63,161 nt of DNA from a virus, in the IMG/VR virus record IMGVR_UViG_3300027262_000003, positions 1 to 63,161 of that record. One strand, 5' to 3'. Each line of letters opens with the position of its first letter. Within the stretch, counting starts at the first letter, position 1. Shown piece by piece: positions 1-6,199 of the stretch. The position numbers and the translations under genes were made by a program. A model generated the notes under the pieces. That model saw only the letters and a list, made by a program, of their open reading frames with translations, ran no database searches and was not told the origin of the DNA.

Positions 1-192
1 CTTACCGAGACCGTCAAAATAAGCGTCAGTGTCTTTTGATACTTCTGCTTTGAACGTCTTTACTAATTTTCCATTCTGGAAAACTTTGTAATCACCACCC
101 CATCCTATAGCCCTTAAATTGTCACCTATTCCAGTGATTAGTTTAGGGCTATTGTTAGATGATTCCGATGGTATGTATTTGGTTTTACTCAT
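1..192 (-). CDS. Virion-region protein, N-terminal part (runs off window edge)
   Basis: The ATG is at 192 and the frame stays open for 64 codons to the window edge. The start lies 4 nt after the stop of the preceding 189-residue gene, so it belongs to the capsid operon. If the last five window bases (CTTAC) are overlapped with the first five, the frame runs straight into the open frame at 62935-63161 and gives a 138-residue protein ending 3 nt before the portal gene. The family is not recognised. Its place between capsid and portal suggests a small head or connector protein, which is an inference. Confidence 0.75.
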   Translation of the reverse strand, partial: MSKTKYIPSESSNNSPKLITGIGDNLRAIGWGGDYKVFQNGKLVKTFKAEVSKDTDAYFDGLGK

Positions 193-196
193 TCAA

Positions 197-766
197 TTAT
201 GGTAGTGGAATTAATGGTAGTGTATCATAGTCGACTAATGTAGACATGACTTCACAATTAGATCTCCAGTTGTAGGTTACGGCATTGGTTAATTCACCTG
301 TACCGCCTAATGAGATTTCGTGACCTGTGAGTTTGCCTTTATAGCTTGCGCCCATTTGACCACCGATATTCTCAAGTCCAATGATGTATTGTCTACAATC
401 TGTCGTTAATATCCATGCTACCCAATCACAGAAACTTTGCATGTTACAATTCATCAATCGTAACTGCTTACTTAGTGTCTGATAATCGACTGTCAGATTA
501 TTTTCATACCTACAATTAGCCTCATCAAAACTTTGAGTGAATGTTACAAAGTCAGAATCCCATCCTGCTACTTCAAAAAACAATCCTTCTGACATGACAA
601 TTGTAGTATTACAATCTTCTGCATCAATTCCCATGTTAGGAAGATCTAATTGTCCACGTCTTGCAAAAGCTAATTTTGCAATCTTAGCATTACATGTACA
701 TCCATCAGACGTTGTGTCTACTGAAGTAAATTCATATGGATTATCGTCGCAACTAATTATTGGCAT
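197..766 (-). CDS. Putative virion structural protein downstream of capsid
   Basis: This 189-residue protein starts 3 nt after the capsid gene stop and is clearly co-transcribed with it. Cysteines are frequent, including a CTCN motif near residue 24 and further Cys around residues 85-125. The C-terminal third (KLTGHEISLGGTGELTNA) has the glycine and threonine-rich beta pattern seen in tail-tube or decoration proteins. No family is recognised with certainty. A head decoration, connector or tail-tube role is inferred from position only. Confidence 0.7.
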   Translation of the reverse strand: MPIISCDDNPYEFTSVDTTSDGCTCNAKIAKLAFARRGQLDLPNMGIDAEDCNTTIVMSEGLFFEVAGWDSDFVTFTQSFDEANCRYENNLTVDYQTLSKQLRLMNCNMQSFCDWVAWILTTDCRQYIIGLENIGGQMGASYKGKLTGHEISLGGTGELTNAVTYNWRSNCEVMSTLVDYDTLPLIPLP

Positions 767-769
767 GAT

Positions 770-2026
770 CTATTTTTGAATTTTTTCAATAGTCTTCCAG
801 CCACCTAAGTACATGTTAGGTCTTACTATTCCGACAAATAATAGTGAGTACGATAACCAAGTCCACTTGCCATACCAATCACTTGAAATGTCATTGTTCC
901 GTTGGAACATCAAAGCAACTTGATCACCATTAGCAGTCGTATTTTCTGGATCATCTGGGCTACTTCTGAATGAAGTACCAAACTGCCAGTTATTACTAAT
1001 GTCCACTTCTGCATGAAGTGTTTGAGTTTTCAAGCATTCATCCCATGTACAACTGTGGTGATTCGGCACCACTGGAATTCTGTTTTCAAAATATAAGACT
1101 GGACCAACACCTGCTACATCTCTATATGTCCAACATGTACCATTAGTAGCAACTGATTTGTTTTCTTTTCTCTGAGCCGCTTGTGCAAGTCTGTAAAGTG
1201 GGTATGATAATCTGGTGACTACTGCACCGCTTGTACCTGTACCTGGATCTATGCCAGAATCAAAAGCATATTGAAGCTCTGGAGTTCCTTTCTCCATAAC
1301 CCAACATCTTAGCCATTCTCCAAAGTCGCCTTGATATTCGCCCTTGACAAAATCAATTTTATTGCAATCAATGAAGTCTTCACACCACATATTAGCGTGA
1401 CCTTCTCCAGCCATTCTACGAGCTTGCGCTCTCATCCCTTCACATGAATTGACTGTCTGTTCAAATCTCTTTTTCTTTTCGGCTGTTATGTTTTCAGCCC
1501 AAAGATCCTCAGTATTGATCTTATCAATATCATAAGATCCAGCATTGAATAGAGTCGTCTTTAATGCTCTAATGACCATTGAGACTGCTTCAGTCTGGTG
1601 CAGACTAAATATCTCATTTCCTTCTTGTGTTAGATTGACATCACCGCCTGAATACGATAACATATGGTCATAGCAATCATCTAACATCCAAGCATCATAA
1701 CATTGTTGAAGCTTAATGTAGACTGGACATCCATCACCATAATTTCTTCTATCAGTTCCGATTGCCCCTGATGGAGTAGTCTTACAGTTCTTGTGAGGTC
1801 TAACGATAAGCGTATCACCATTGACATCATGTATGTAGAACTTACCACGCTTATTAACTTGGACGTGTCCAAACATATTGAAAGCATCGTTATACTTCTG
1901 CATCGGGTCTACATAAGCGTATCGCTCTAAGTAGTGTACATCACTCTTAGTGTAGACTATGTTTCTACCCCTGCCCTCTTCAATGATTGAAGTAGGTATA
2001 ATGGGCTTCTGTTGAATATCTGCCAT
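770..2026 (-). CDS. Probable major capsid protein
   Basis: This 418-residue protein is encoded 3 nt downstream of the protease-scaffold gene, the standard place for the major capsid protein. Length fits an HK97-fold capsid subunit. It has no signal peptide or membrane segment, a helical middle (about residues 140-200) and a beta-rich C-terminus. By hand count it holds 11 cysteines, unusual for a cytoplasmically assembled shell protein. They could form inter-subunit bonds or bind metal. The assignment rests on context and size, not on a recognised motif. A proteomic or structure-based comparison would settle it. Confidence 0.7.
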   Translation of the reverse strand: MADIQQKPIIPTSIIEEGRGRNIVYTKSDVHYLERYAYVDPMQKYNDAFNMFGHVQVNKRGKFYIHDVNGDTLIVRPHKNCKTTPSGAIGTDRRNYGDGCPVYIKLQQCYDAWMLDDCYDHMLSYSGGDVNLTQEGNEIFSLHQTEAVSMVIRALKTTLFNAGSYDIDKINTEDLWAENITAEKKKRFEQTVNSCEGMRAQARRMAGEGHANMWCEDFIDCNKIDFVKGEYQGDFGEWLRCWVMEKGTPELQYAFDSGIDPGTGTSGAVVTRLSYPLYRLAQAAQRKENKSVATNGTCWTYRDVAGVGPVLYFENRIPVVPNHHSCTWDECLKTQTLHAEVDISNNWQFGTSFRSSPDDPENTTANGDQVALMFQRNNDISSDWYGKWTWLSYSLLFVGIVRPNMYLGGWKTIEKIQK

Positions 2027-2029
2027 ATC

Positions 2030-3112
2030 TTATTGATTGTTATGCTTTCTCGCAGCTTCTATGTTCGCTAATAGGTCATTCTGGAATGCTGAGCCTATAG
2101 ATCTCATAGCCTCTTTTGGATCTTTTCCATTTCCTGTAGGTGTAGGTTTGCCTTCAATCTTTGCTGTCAGCTCAACTATCTTCTCGTCTCGCTTAGTCAG
2201 CTCTTTATTGACTTCCTTTTTGTAGTCATCCATAGCCTTGGCGATCGTAGGCGCAAATCTTTTTGTTATCGCATTGACGATATCATCTTGATTGACAATC
2301 TGATCAGCTTTAGCGTAAGGCTTTAAAGAGTTCTCAATTTGAGCTTTGACCGTTTCGGGGATGGCCTCTTGAACTTGGTTTGCTACCAGTTCTTTTATAT
2401 CGTGGTTTTCTATGTGTTCTTTGATCTGATCTACAGAGCTAAGTCCCATCCACTGTGCAACTTTTTCTAAAATGCTATTTTCTGCCATGTTTGGCTTTTT
2501 TTGATTATTAATTTTAGGAGCTATGCCGTGTGCTTTCTTATAAGCGGCGATAGCCATTTTCTTTTCATTCTGTTTTCTGGAAGTGGTCTTGATGATGTTG
2601 TCTACAAAACCGAGTTCTTTGGCTTCTTGTGCTGTAATGATTTCTTCACTATCTCCAGCGTCGAGAAGCTTTTCAATTTTGCTTTTACCAAGCCCTGTCT
2701 TTTTTCTGTAGATACCAATGATGACATCATTAGCTCTTTGGATTTCTTTTGTATCATCGTCTGAACCGTCTACATAAGAAGCTCTATGAATAAAGTAGTC
2801 GCTGTTTTCTGTAATGTTTACGATCTGACAAGCACAAGCTATAATGGTAGCAGCTGATCCAGCTAACCCGTAAATGTTCGCTGTAGCTTCTACGCCTTTG
2901 CTAATTAAGTATTCGTAAACAGCAATCGCTTCTACATAAGAACCGCCTCCTGAAAAAATATTGAGGATGAGATTAATATCATCTTTGAAATAGGATAGGT
3001 AACTAATTAAGTCACCAGCTGTAAAATCATATCCAATGTAACCATGAATTGTGATTTCCAATATCCCATCATCTAGATGGTTTAATTCTATCTTTTTAGC
3101 TTTGTCTACCAT
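2030..3112 (-). CDS. ClpP-like prohead maturation protease with C-terminal scaffold-like region
   Basis: Residues 1-175 form a ClpP/S14-type serine protease. There is a glycine-rich oxyanion loop (FSGGGS, about 53-58), the nucleophile in GLAGSAAT (Ser86) and the catalytic His in DYFIHRAS (His109). The AQEAKELGFVD segment (161-171) is typical of ClpP. Residues 210-360 are charged and coiled-coil-like, as in scaffold domains fused to phage proteases. An in-frame ATG at residue 209 (position 2488) could make a free scaffold protein, as in the lambda C/Nu3 arrangement. The gene is followed directly by the capsid gene, which fits a role in head assembly and maturation. Confidence 0.88.
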   Translation of the reverse strand: MVDKAKKIELNHLDDGILEITIHGYIGYDFTAGDLISYLSYFKDDINLILNIFSGGGSYVEAIAVYEYLISKGVEATANIYGLAGSAATIIACACQIVNITENSDYFIHRASYVDGSDDDTKEIQRANDVIIGIYRKKTGLGKSKIEKLLDAGDSEEIITAQEAKELGFVDNIIKTTSRKQNEKKMAIAAYKKAHGIAPKINNQKKPNMAENSILEKVAQWMGLSSVDQIKEHIENHDIKELVANQVQEAIPETVKAQIENSLKPYAKADQIVNQDDIVNAITKRFAPTIAKAMDDYKKEVNKELTKRDEKIVELTAKIEGKPTPTGNGKDPKEAMRSIGSAFQNDLLANIEAARKHNNQ

Positions 3113-3174
3113 CCTCGTATGTCAATACATACAAAGATTATCTAATATGTTATTAATGTATAACTTTGATAAAG

Positions 3175-3217
3175 TCTAAGGTAACGCTATGGAGTTACGT
3201 TACTATATTCGCTTAGA
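3175..3217 (-). terminator. Nested hairpin between small gene and protease gene
   Basis: An inner stem GTAACG/CGTTAC (3181-3186 with 3198-3203) sits inside an outer TCTAAG/CTTAGA pair (3175-3180 with 3212-3217). The stop codon of the upstream 95-residue frame lies in the structure. On the minus strand the tail is CTTTATC, which is only weakly U-rich. It may be an attenuator or processing site rather than a strong terminator. Confidence 0.4.
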
Positions 3218-3490
3218 AGATTTGCGAAGTCCGCATAGTTTCTGAGATACGTAAGCTGAAATTTTAAAATGGTCTCTGATCTTTTTCCAGCCCCACCCGT
3301 TACAAACTCTTTTATGATTTGCTGGAATAGCGACTAACTGATCATAAGGAATGACCATTAAAGTGTTGAGTTTCTTTTCTGGAATATCGAATACTGAGTC
3401 TATGTTGTCACCAGTAAACCAATTCCATATATCAATGATTGCTTTTGGTTTGTCTATGATCTCACGTTTTATTAGTTCTTCTTTTTTCAG
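3203..3490 (-). CDS. Small protein with apparent CTG start
   Basis: A 95-codon open frame has no ATG at its beginning. The best start is the CTG at 3490, whose TG is shared with the TGA of the 126-residue gene. This gives a CTGA overlap that mimics the ATGA overlaps used elsewhere in this genome. The protein is basic and contains VCNGWGWKKIRDHF followed by a KSSKR terminus, suggesting nucleic-acid binding. Only 8 more codons are open upstream. A fusion to the preceding gene by frameshift is an alternative. The family is not recognised. Confidence 0.5.
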   Translation of the reverse strand: MKKEELIKREIIDKPKAIIDIWNWFTGDNIDSVFDIPEKKLNTLMVIPYDQLVAIPANHKRVCNGWGWKKIRDHFKISAYVSQKLCGLRKSSKRI

Positions 3491-3867
3491 AGTCGACCGT
3501 TTTCTAATCCGTATTTAATCCATTCCATTGCCGCTACTTGTGTATAGCTACATGTCCCACAACTGGACATGACTTTATTCTTAATCACTAAGTCTTTGAT
3601 AACTGGATAGTTCTTTTCTTCGTATGCTTTGAGTAGCTCAAATTGCTGATCATCTGAAAGTTTGCTCCAATCCCATTCTCCTGGAAATCGGTCTGCTTTC
3701 TTCTTTTTGCTTTTTCGATCTTTGAGCTTTAATATAGGAATACCGTCTAAGTCTGATTCTTTTTTGTAAGGTAGTATGATTTGTTTAGCCCATCTCTTTG
3801 CCCTGATGGCTTGAAATCTTGTGAGGTTCTTTTCTATTCTATTGCCTGATATAAGTGCATAGGGCAT
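3487..3867 (-). CDS. Hypothetical basic protein before the head module
   Basis: This 126-residue protein is very basic in the middle (KLKDRKSKKKKAD, about 48-60). The C-terminal part has a CGTC motif (about 103-106) and helical segments. A TATATTTG element ends 5 nt before the ATG, so transcription probably starts at or next to the start codon. It overlaps the next small frame at CTGA. The family is not recognised. A DNA-binding or head-assembly role would be only a guess from position and charge. Confidence 0.65.
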   Translation of the reverse strand: MPYALISGNRIEKNLTRFQAIRAKRWAKQIILPYKKESDLDGIPILKLKDRKSKKKKADRFPGEWDWSKLSDDQQFELLKAYEEKNYPVIKDLVIKNKVMSSCGTCSYTQVAAMEWIKYGLENGRL

Positions 3868-3872
3868 TATTG

Positions 3873-3880
3873 CAAATATA
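3873..3880 (-). promoter_or_regulatory. Bacteroidetes-type -7 element (TATATTTG)
   Basis: The minus strand reads TATATTTG, matching the Bacteroidetes -7 consensus TAnnTTTG, 5 nt before the ATG at 3867. No TTTG -33 box is visible about 20 nt upstream. If used, the transcript would be leaderless or nearly so. Confidence 0.45.
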
Positions 3881-4001
3881 CAGAAAAATTGTAATACGTT
3901 AAGATTGTATTATTTATTTCAAAAGCGATTCTCTATTTTTGTAACTGTATGCTTTTAATTTACTGGTTTTCAATTAGTTAGGCCGGAAACGTTATATATG
4001 A

Positions 4002-4104
4002 ATTATAAGTAATAGGACTCGACCCCTTTTCAATAGGTTAATGCAGTTACTTTGCCGACATTTTCACTGCAATAGTTTGCTGAGTATGTCCTACTACTTA
4101 TAAT
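4002..4104. repeat. Long two-tier inverted repeat in a gene-free stretch
   Basis: The stretch 3881-4209 has no convincing gene. Its main content is a 17-bp inverted repeat with one mismatch (4002-4018 with 4088-4104). The loop holds a second perfect stem TGCAGT/ACTGCA (4042-4047 with 4066-4071). Pairing may extend outward through the ATATATG and CATATGACG segments. The tail is AT-rich but not a clean T run on either strand. It could be a structured RNA, a long-loop terminator or a recombination or replication site. Confidence 0.55.
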
Positions 4105-4209
4105 ATTACATATGACGCTATATTTTTACTTTTTAAAAAGGTAAATCCTCCGATATTGGCTTTTGTTTTAAAGACTCTTTTTGCCAGAAGTGATAAAACT
4201 TAATAGAAC

Positions 4210-4452
4210 CTATCGCCTACCCACATTTCGGGTTTCGCTACCACCTTTTGGGGATGGTTTTACTTTTACGGGCTTTTCATTAACTTTCTCTAATTGCTCA
4301 ATGTCTAAGTAGACAGTCTCTGGATACTCTCCATCTTTAACCATTTTACATTTAAGCCCTAACTGTATGCATCCATTAAGATGTTTTAGTTTAGCCACAC
4401 AAACACCCTCAAAACCTGTTACTTTACATTTTAATTTGTCTCCTAATTTCAT
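4210..4452 (-). CDS. Conserved small phage protein (KLGDK...KVTGF type)
   Basis: The 80-residue reading from the ATG at 4452 begins MKLGDKLKCKVTGFEGVCVA and continues with LNGCIQLGLKCK and a YLDIEQLE segment. I recognise this pattern from small uncharacterised proteins of many phages, which start at this position. The upstream in-frame ATG at 4500 would add 16 residues and is less likely. The N-terminal half looks like a small SH3-like beta barrel. Function is unknown. Confidence 0.7.
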   Translation of the reverse strand: MKLGDKLKCKVTGFEGVCVAKLKHLNGCIQLGLKCKMVKDGEYPETVYLDIEQLEKVNEKPVKVKPSPKGGSETRNVGRR

Positions 4453-4534
4453 ACTTTTTACTAATTTATAATTTGATTGTGGAATATTGCCCTCCCACAA
4501 ATAAGGTCTACTAAGTTTATCACCGAGCCATTAT

Positions 4535-4624
4535 AAAGAATCCCTCATGGTGCGTTGATATAATCTCTCTACCACACTTCTCCACGGACATGCAGGTGAC
4601 TTACTCTAATCGAAGGGACTCTTT
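4535..4624 (-). terminator. Long-loop hairpin between two small genes
   Basis: Arms AAAGAATCCCT (4535-4545) and AGGGACTCTTT (4614-4624) pair with one mismatch around a loop of about 68 nt. On the minus strand the structure ends in TCTTTATAAT. It separates the 102-residue gene from the 80-residue gene and belongs to a class of similar hairpins in this genome. Confidence 0.4.
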
Positions 4625-4646
4625 AAAATACCGCATATCAGAGAAT

Positions 4647-4955
4647 TTAATCACTAGCATTCGTTTCGACAATTTCAAAATCATCAGAGCTTGTAAAGAA
4701 ATCTTCATCGGTAACATTGACCTCATCGTTTACTTTCGTAGCCGAGCCTTTTACATCTGACCAATTCATATTGTTTAATAACCAGTCGATCCCTTCAAAG
4801 TCATCATCCATTACATAATTTACTTCACCTATGTACTCAGCAGTTCCTTTTTTAAAATCTTCTTGTTCACCATAATAGTCTGCTCGATTTTCGGCTACTA
4901 ATTTTAGTGGTAATTGAAATTGTCCTTTAGGTGTGTTTACTTGAATTACTTTCAT
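4647..4955 (-). CDS. Hypothetical acidic protein
   Basis: This 102-residue protein begins MKVIQVNTPKGQFQLPLKLV and becomes strongly acidic at the C-terminus (DEDFFTSSDDFEIVE). The middle contains EGIDWLLNNMNWSDV. It resembles small uncharacterised phage proteins in composition, but no family or motif is recognised. The neighbouring genes are equally small and separated by hairpins, so each may be its own transcription unit. Confidence 0.6.
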   Translation of the reverse strand: MKVIQVNTPKGQFQLPLKLVAENRADYYGEQEDFKKGTAEYIGEVNYVMDDDFEGIDWLLNNMNWSDVKGSATKVNDEVNVTDEDFFTSSDDFEIVETNASD

Positions 4956-5030
4956 TGTATATTAAAAATTTTAATTTCAAAATCCGTGATTAAACTCTCG
5001 ATATGCAGTGTACATTATAAACAATAAAAT

Positions 5031-5189
5031 TTAATATTCCTCAAACTTTAAAGCGATTGGGTCAAACGCATAACTAAGGTAATCTTCATAACAATCAAAA
5101 GTTATCCATCCTCTTTTTTCAGTCTTAACCCAATCTCCACGTTTTACCCACCTAACTAATTTTAGGTTATCTATTAAGTTTTGTATCAT
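5031..5189 (-). CDS. Hypothetical small protein
   Basis: The frame is open back to 5336, but its first part contains a terminator-like hairpin (5206-5260), so the internal ATG at 5189 (MIQNLIDN) is preferred, giving 51 residues. The sequence KLVRWVKRGDWVKTEKRGW is basic and aromatic, followed by an acidic end. No family is recognised. The start is uncertain, and a 101-residue form remains possible. Confidence 0.45.
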   Translation of the reverse strand: MIQNLIDNLKLVRWVKRGDWVKTEKRGWITFDCYEDYLSYAFDPIALKFEEY

Positions 5190-5205
5190 CCAATTGTTAG
5201 AGTTA

Positions 5206-5260
5206 AAAACGGCCTGCGAGCTGTCATTACACACAACCGAAGTGAGGTATCTCGCAGACC
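5206..5260 (-). terminator. Rho-independent terminator, minus strand
   Basis: CTGCGAG (5214-5220) pairs with CTCGCAG (5251-5257). Read on the minus strand, the stem is followed by GCCGTTTTTAAC. The loop is 30 nt. It probably ends transcripts from the helix-turn-helix gene at 5497-5781, which run antisense across the tRNA. Confidence 0.55.
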
Positions 5261-5360
5261 TAATTCTTAATAATATTTTTTTGAAGTAGGCTATATGTAA
5301 CGACAAGACTAATATACAACAAAATTGTATATACAAAAGAAATGTAATTTATAATTTTAC

Positions 5361-5368
5361 TATCTTTG
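5361..5368 (+). promoter_or_regulatory. -7 element for the tRNA gene (TATCTTTG)
   Basis: TATCTTTG matches TAnnTTTG and ends 3 nt before the first base of the tRNA. The primary transcript would therefore begin almost exactly at the mature 5' end. No -33 TTTG is obvious. Confidence 0.45.
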
Positions 5369-5371
5369 TTC

Positions 5372-5444
5372 CGCAGGGTGAAGCAGTTGGTAGCTTGTCG
5401 GGCTCATAACCCGAAGGTCGTTGGTTCGAGTCCAGCCCCTGCAA
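5372..5444 (+). tRNA. Initiator-type tRNA-fMet (CAT anticodon)
   Basis: A full 73-nt cloverleaf folds by eye. The acceptor is CGCAGGG/CCCTGCA with an unpaired C1-A72. The D arm is AAGC/GCTT, the anticodon arm TCGGG-CTCATAA-CCCGA, the T arm GTTGG/CCAGC with loop TTCGAGT, and the discriminator base is A. The C1-A72 mismatch, the three G-C pairs below the anticodon loop and the A11-T24 pair are the classic identity marks of bacterial initiator tRNA. CCA is not encoded (the gene is followed by CTA). It is the only tRNA found, lies opposite to neighbouring genes, and has its own -7 box and terminator. This strongly argues for a functional phage gene. Confidence 0.93.
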
Positions 5445-5468
5445 CTATCATAGATTTGTATTTTTATT

Positions 5469-5498
5469 CCCTGTCCACTGGTACTGGATAGGGTTTTT
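5469..5498 (+). terminator. Rho-independent terminator after tRNA
   Basis: CCCTGTCC (5469-5476) pairs with GGATAGGG (5486-5493, one G-T pair) and is followed by TTTTTAT. It lies 24 nt after the tRNA and overlaps the stop codon of the convergent minus-strand gene. Confidence 0.7.
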
Positions 5499-5781
5499 AT
5501 TTTGATCGATCTTTAAGTGCTTGGAATACTTCGCTTGGTCTGAATTTTGGATGACCATGCTCTCCTATGCCGACATAGTAAGCTTTGATTATTTCTTTCC
5601 GTCTCATGCCATCTATCGTGGATTCGGCACAATCTAAAAGATCTGCTAACTCTGATTTTCCGACAAGTCTTTCTGGATTACGTTGCTCTCTAAGTAAAAG
5701 AGATAGTTGATCAAATCTCTCATTTGTATTTTGCCTTAGAGCATTTAGATCATCAATCGTTGCTATGTTAATTTCTGCCAT
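5497..5781 (-). CDS. Helix-turn-helix DNA-binding protein (MerR/excisionase-like)
   Basis: This 94-residue protein starts at the ATG at 5781. The longer in-frame start at 5829 is rejected because a complete promoter (5798-5830) lies inside it. The N-terminal 40 residues look coiled-coil-like. Residues 40-90 (VGKSELADLLDCAESTIDGM, then HPKFRPSEVFQALKD) match the single-domain helix-turn-helix type found in excisionases and small Bacteroidetes regulators. Palindromes over its own -33 box suggest autoregulation. No integrase was found, so a repressor or activator role is as likely as excision. Confidence 0.75.
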   Translation of the reverse strand: MAEINIATIDDLNALRQNTNERFDQLSLLLREQRNPERLVGKSELADLLDCAESTIDGMRRKEIIKAYYVGIGEHGHPKFRPSEVFQALKDRSK

Positions 5782-5797
5782 AATATAAATTTTGAGG

Positions 5798-5830
5798 CAA
5801 ATATATGGCAGGACTTTAAAGCGTACCAAA
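5798..5830 (-). promoter_or_regulatory. Promoter of the helix-turn-helix gene
   Basis: On the minus strand there is TTTG at 5830-5827, a 21-nt spacer and TATATTTG at 5805-5798. This matches both Bacteroidetes housekeeping promoter boxes. The ATG at 5781 follows 16 nt later. Confidence 0.65.
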
Positions 5831-5854
5831 AGGTACTTTAGTACTCAAAAGTAT
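5823..5854. promoter_or_regulatory. Putative operator pair over the -33 box
   Basis: A perfect palindrome GTACCAAAAGGTAC (5823-5836) and a degenerate copy GTACTCAAAAGTAT (5841-5854) lie 18 bp apart. The first covers the -33 TTTG. This spacing suits cooperative binding of a dimeric repressor, most simply the product of 5497-5781. Confidence 0.45.
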
Positions 5855-5918
5855 TTTCTTTTAAAGTTTTGTTTGCTCCTTGAAATTGTATCATATGTTC
5901 TATTTCTGATACTGTATA

Positions 5919-5948
5919 CCCTGTCCTTTCTTATTGGATAGGGCTTTT
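5919..5948 (+). terminator. Second copy of the tRNA-type terminator
   Basis: CCCTGTCC (5919-5926) and GGATAGGG (5936-5943) followed by CTTTTTAA repeat the stem found after the tRNA at 5469. No plus-strand gene precedes it here. It may be the remnant of a second small-RNA or tRNA unit, or it may insulate the 83-residue gene from antisense transcription. Confidence 0.5.
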
Positions 5949-6199
5949 TAATTAGCCTTAAAGTGCCCTACCATATCCAAATATTCAAACCATTTTTTTC
6001 TCAATAGATCATATTCAGCTTTAATGAACACCTCAGCACCTGATTTAAACATTAGATAACAATCATCTGGATCATCGGTCGCGCTGACACCTAATATTTC
6101 AGAGAATAAGAAAGAAGCTTTTTTATACATTTTTTCATCTGAGTAATATTCATTTTCGATCAGTATCTCACAAGTTAGAATAGGTATTTGTTTCATCAT
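5948..6199 (-). CDS. Hypothetical protein at end of tail operon
   Basis: This 83-residue protein has an ATG that shares a base with the stop of the large tail gene (TAATG), so it is translationally coupled to it. A second Met follows directly. The protein is acidic with aromatic residues (ENEYYSDEKMYKKASFLFSE). There is no signal peptide, membrane segment or recognised family. A small tail-associated or assembly role is inferred from position. Confidence 0.6.
   Translation of the reverse strand: MMKQIPILTCEILIENEYYSDEKMYKKASFLFSEILGVSATDDPDDCYLMFKSGAEVFIKAEYDLLRKKWFEYLDMVGHFKAN

Noticed and set aside
3161-3168. TAACTTTG on the plus strand as a promoter
   Set aside because: There is no -33 box and no plus-strand gene downstream for many kilobases.
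4133-4206. Short minus-strand open stretch ending in SEDLPF, like an SSB C-terminal tip
   Set aside because: It has no start codon and is only about 24 codons, with nothing SSB-like before it. A complete SSB is encoded at 31278-31676. It may be chance or a remnant.
5372-5444. tRNA as a phage attachment-site remnant
   Set aside because: The cloverleaf is complete, with its own -7 box and terminator, and no integrase gene was found. An att-derived origin cannot be fully excluded without a host sequence.
5782-5829. N-terminal extension of the helix-turn-helix gene to 5829
   Set aside because: A full promoter (TTTG, 21 nt, TATATTTG) lies inside it.
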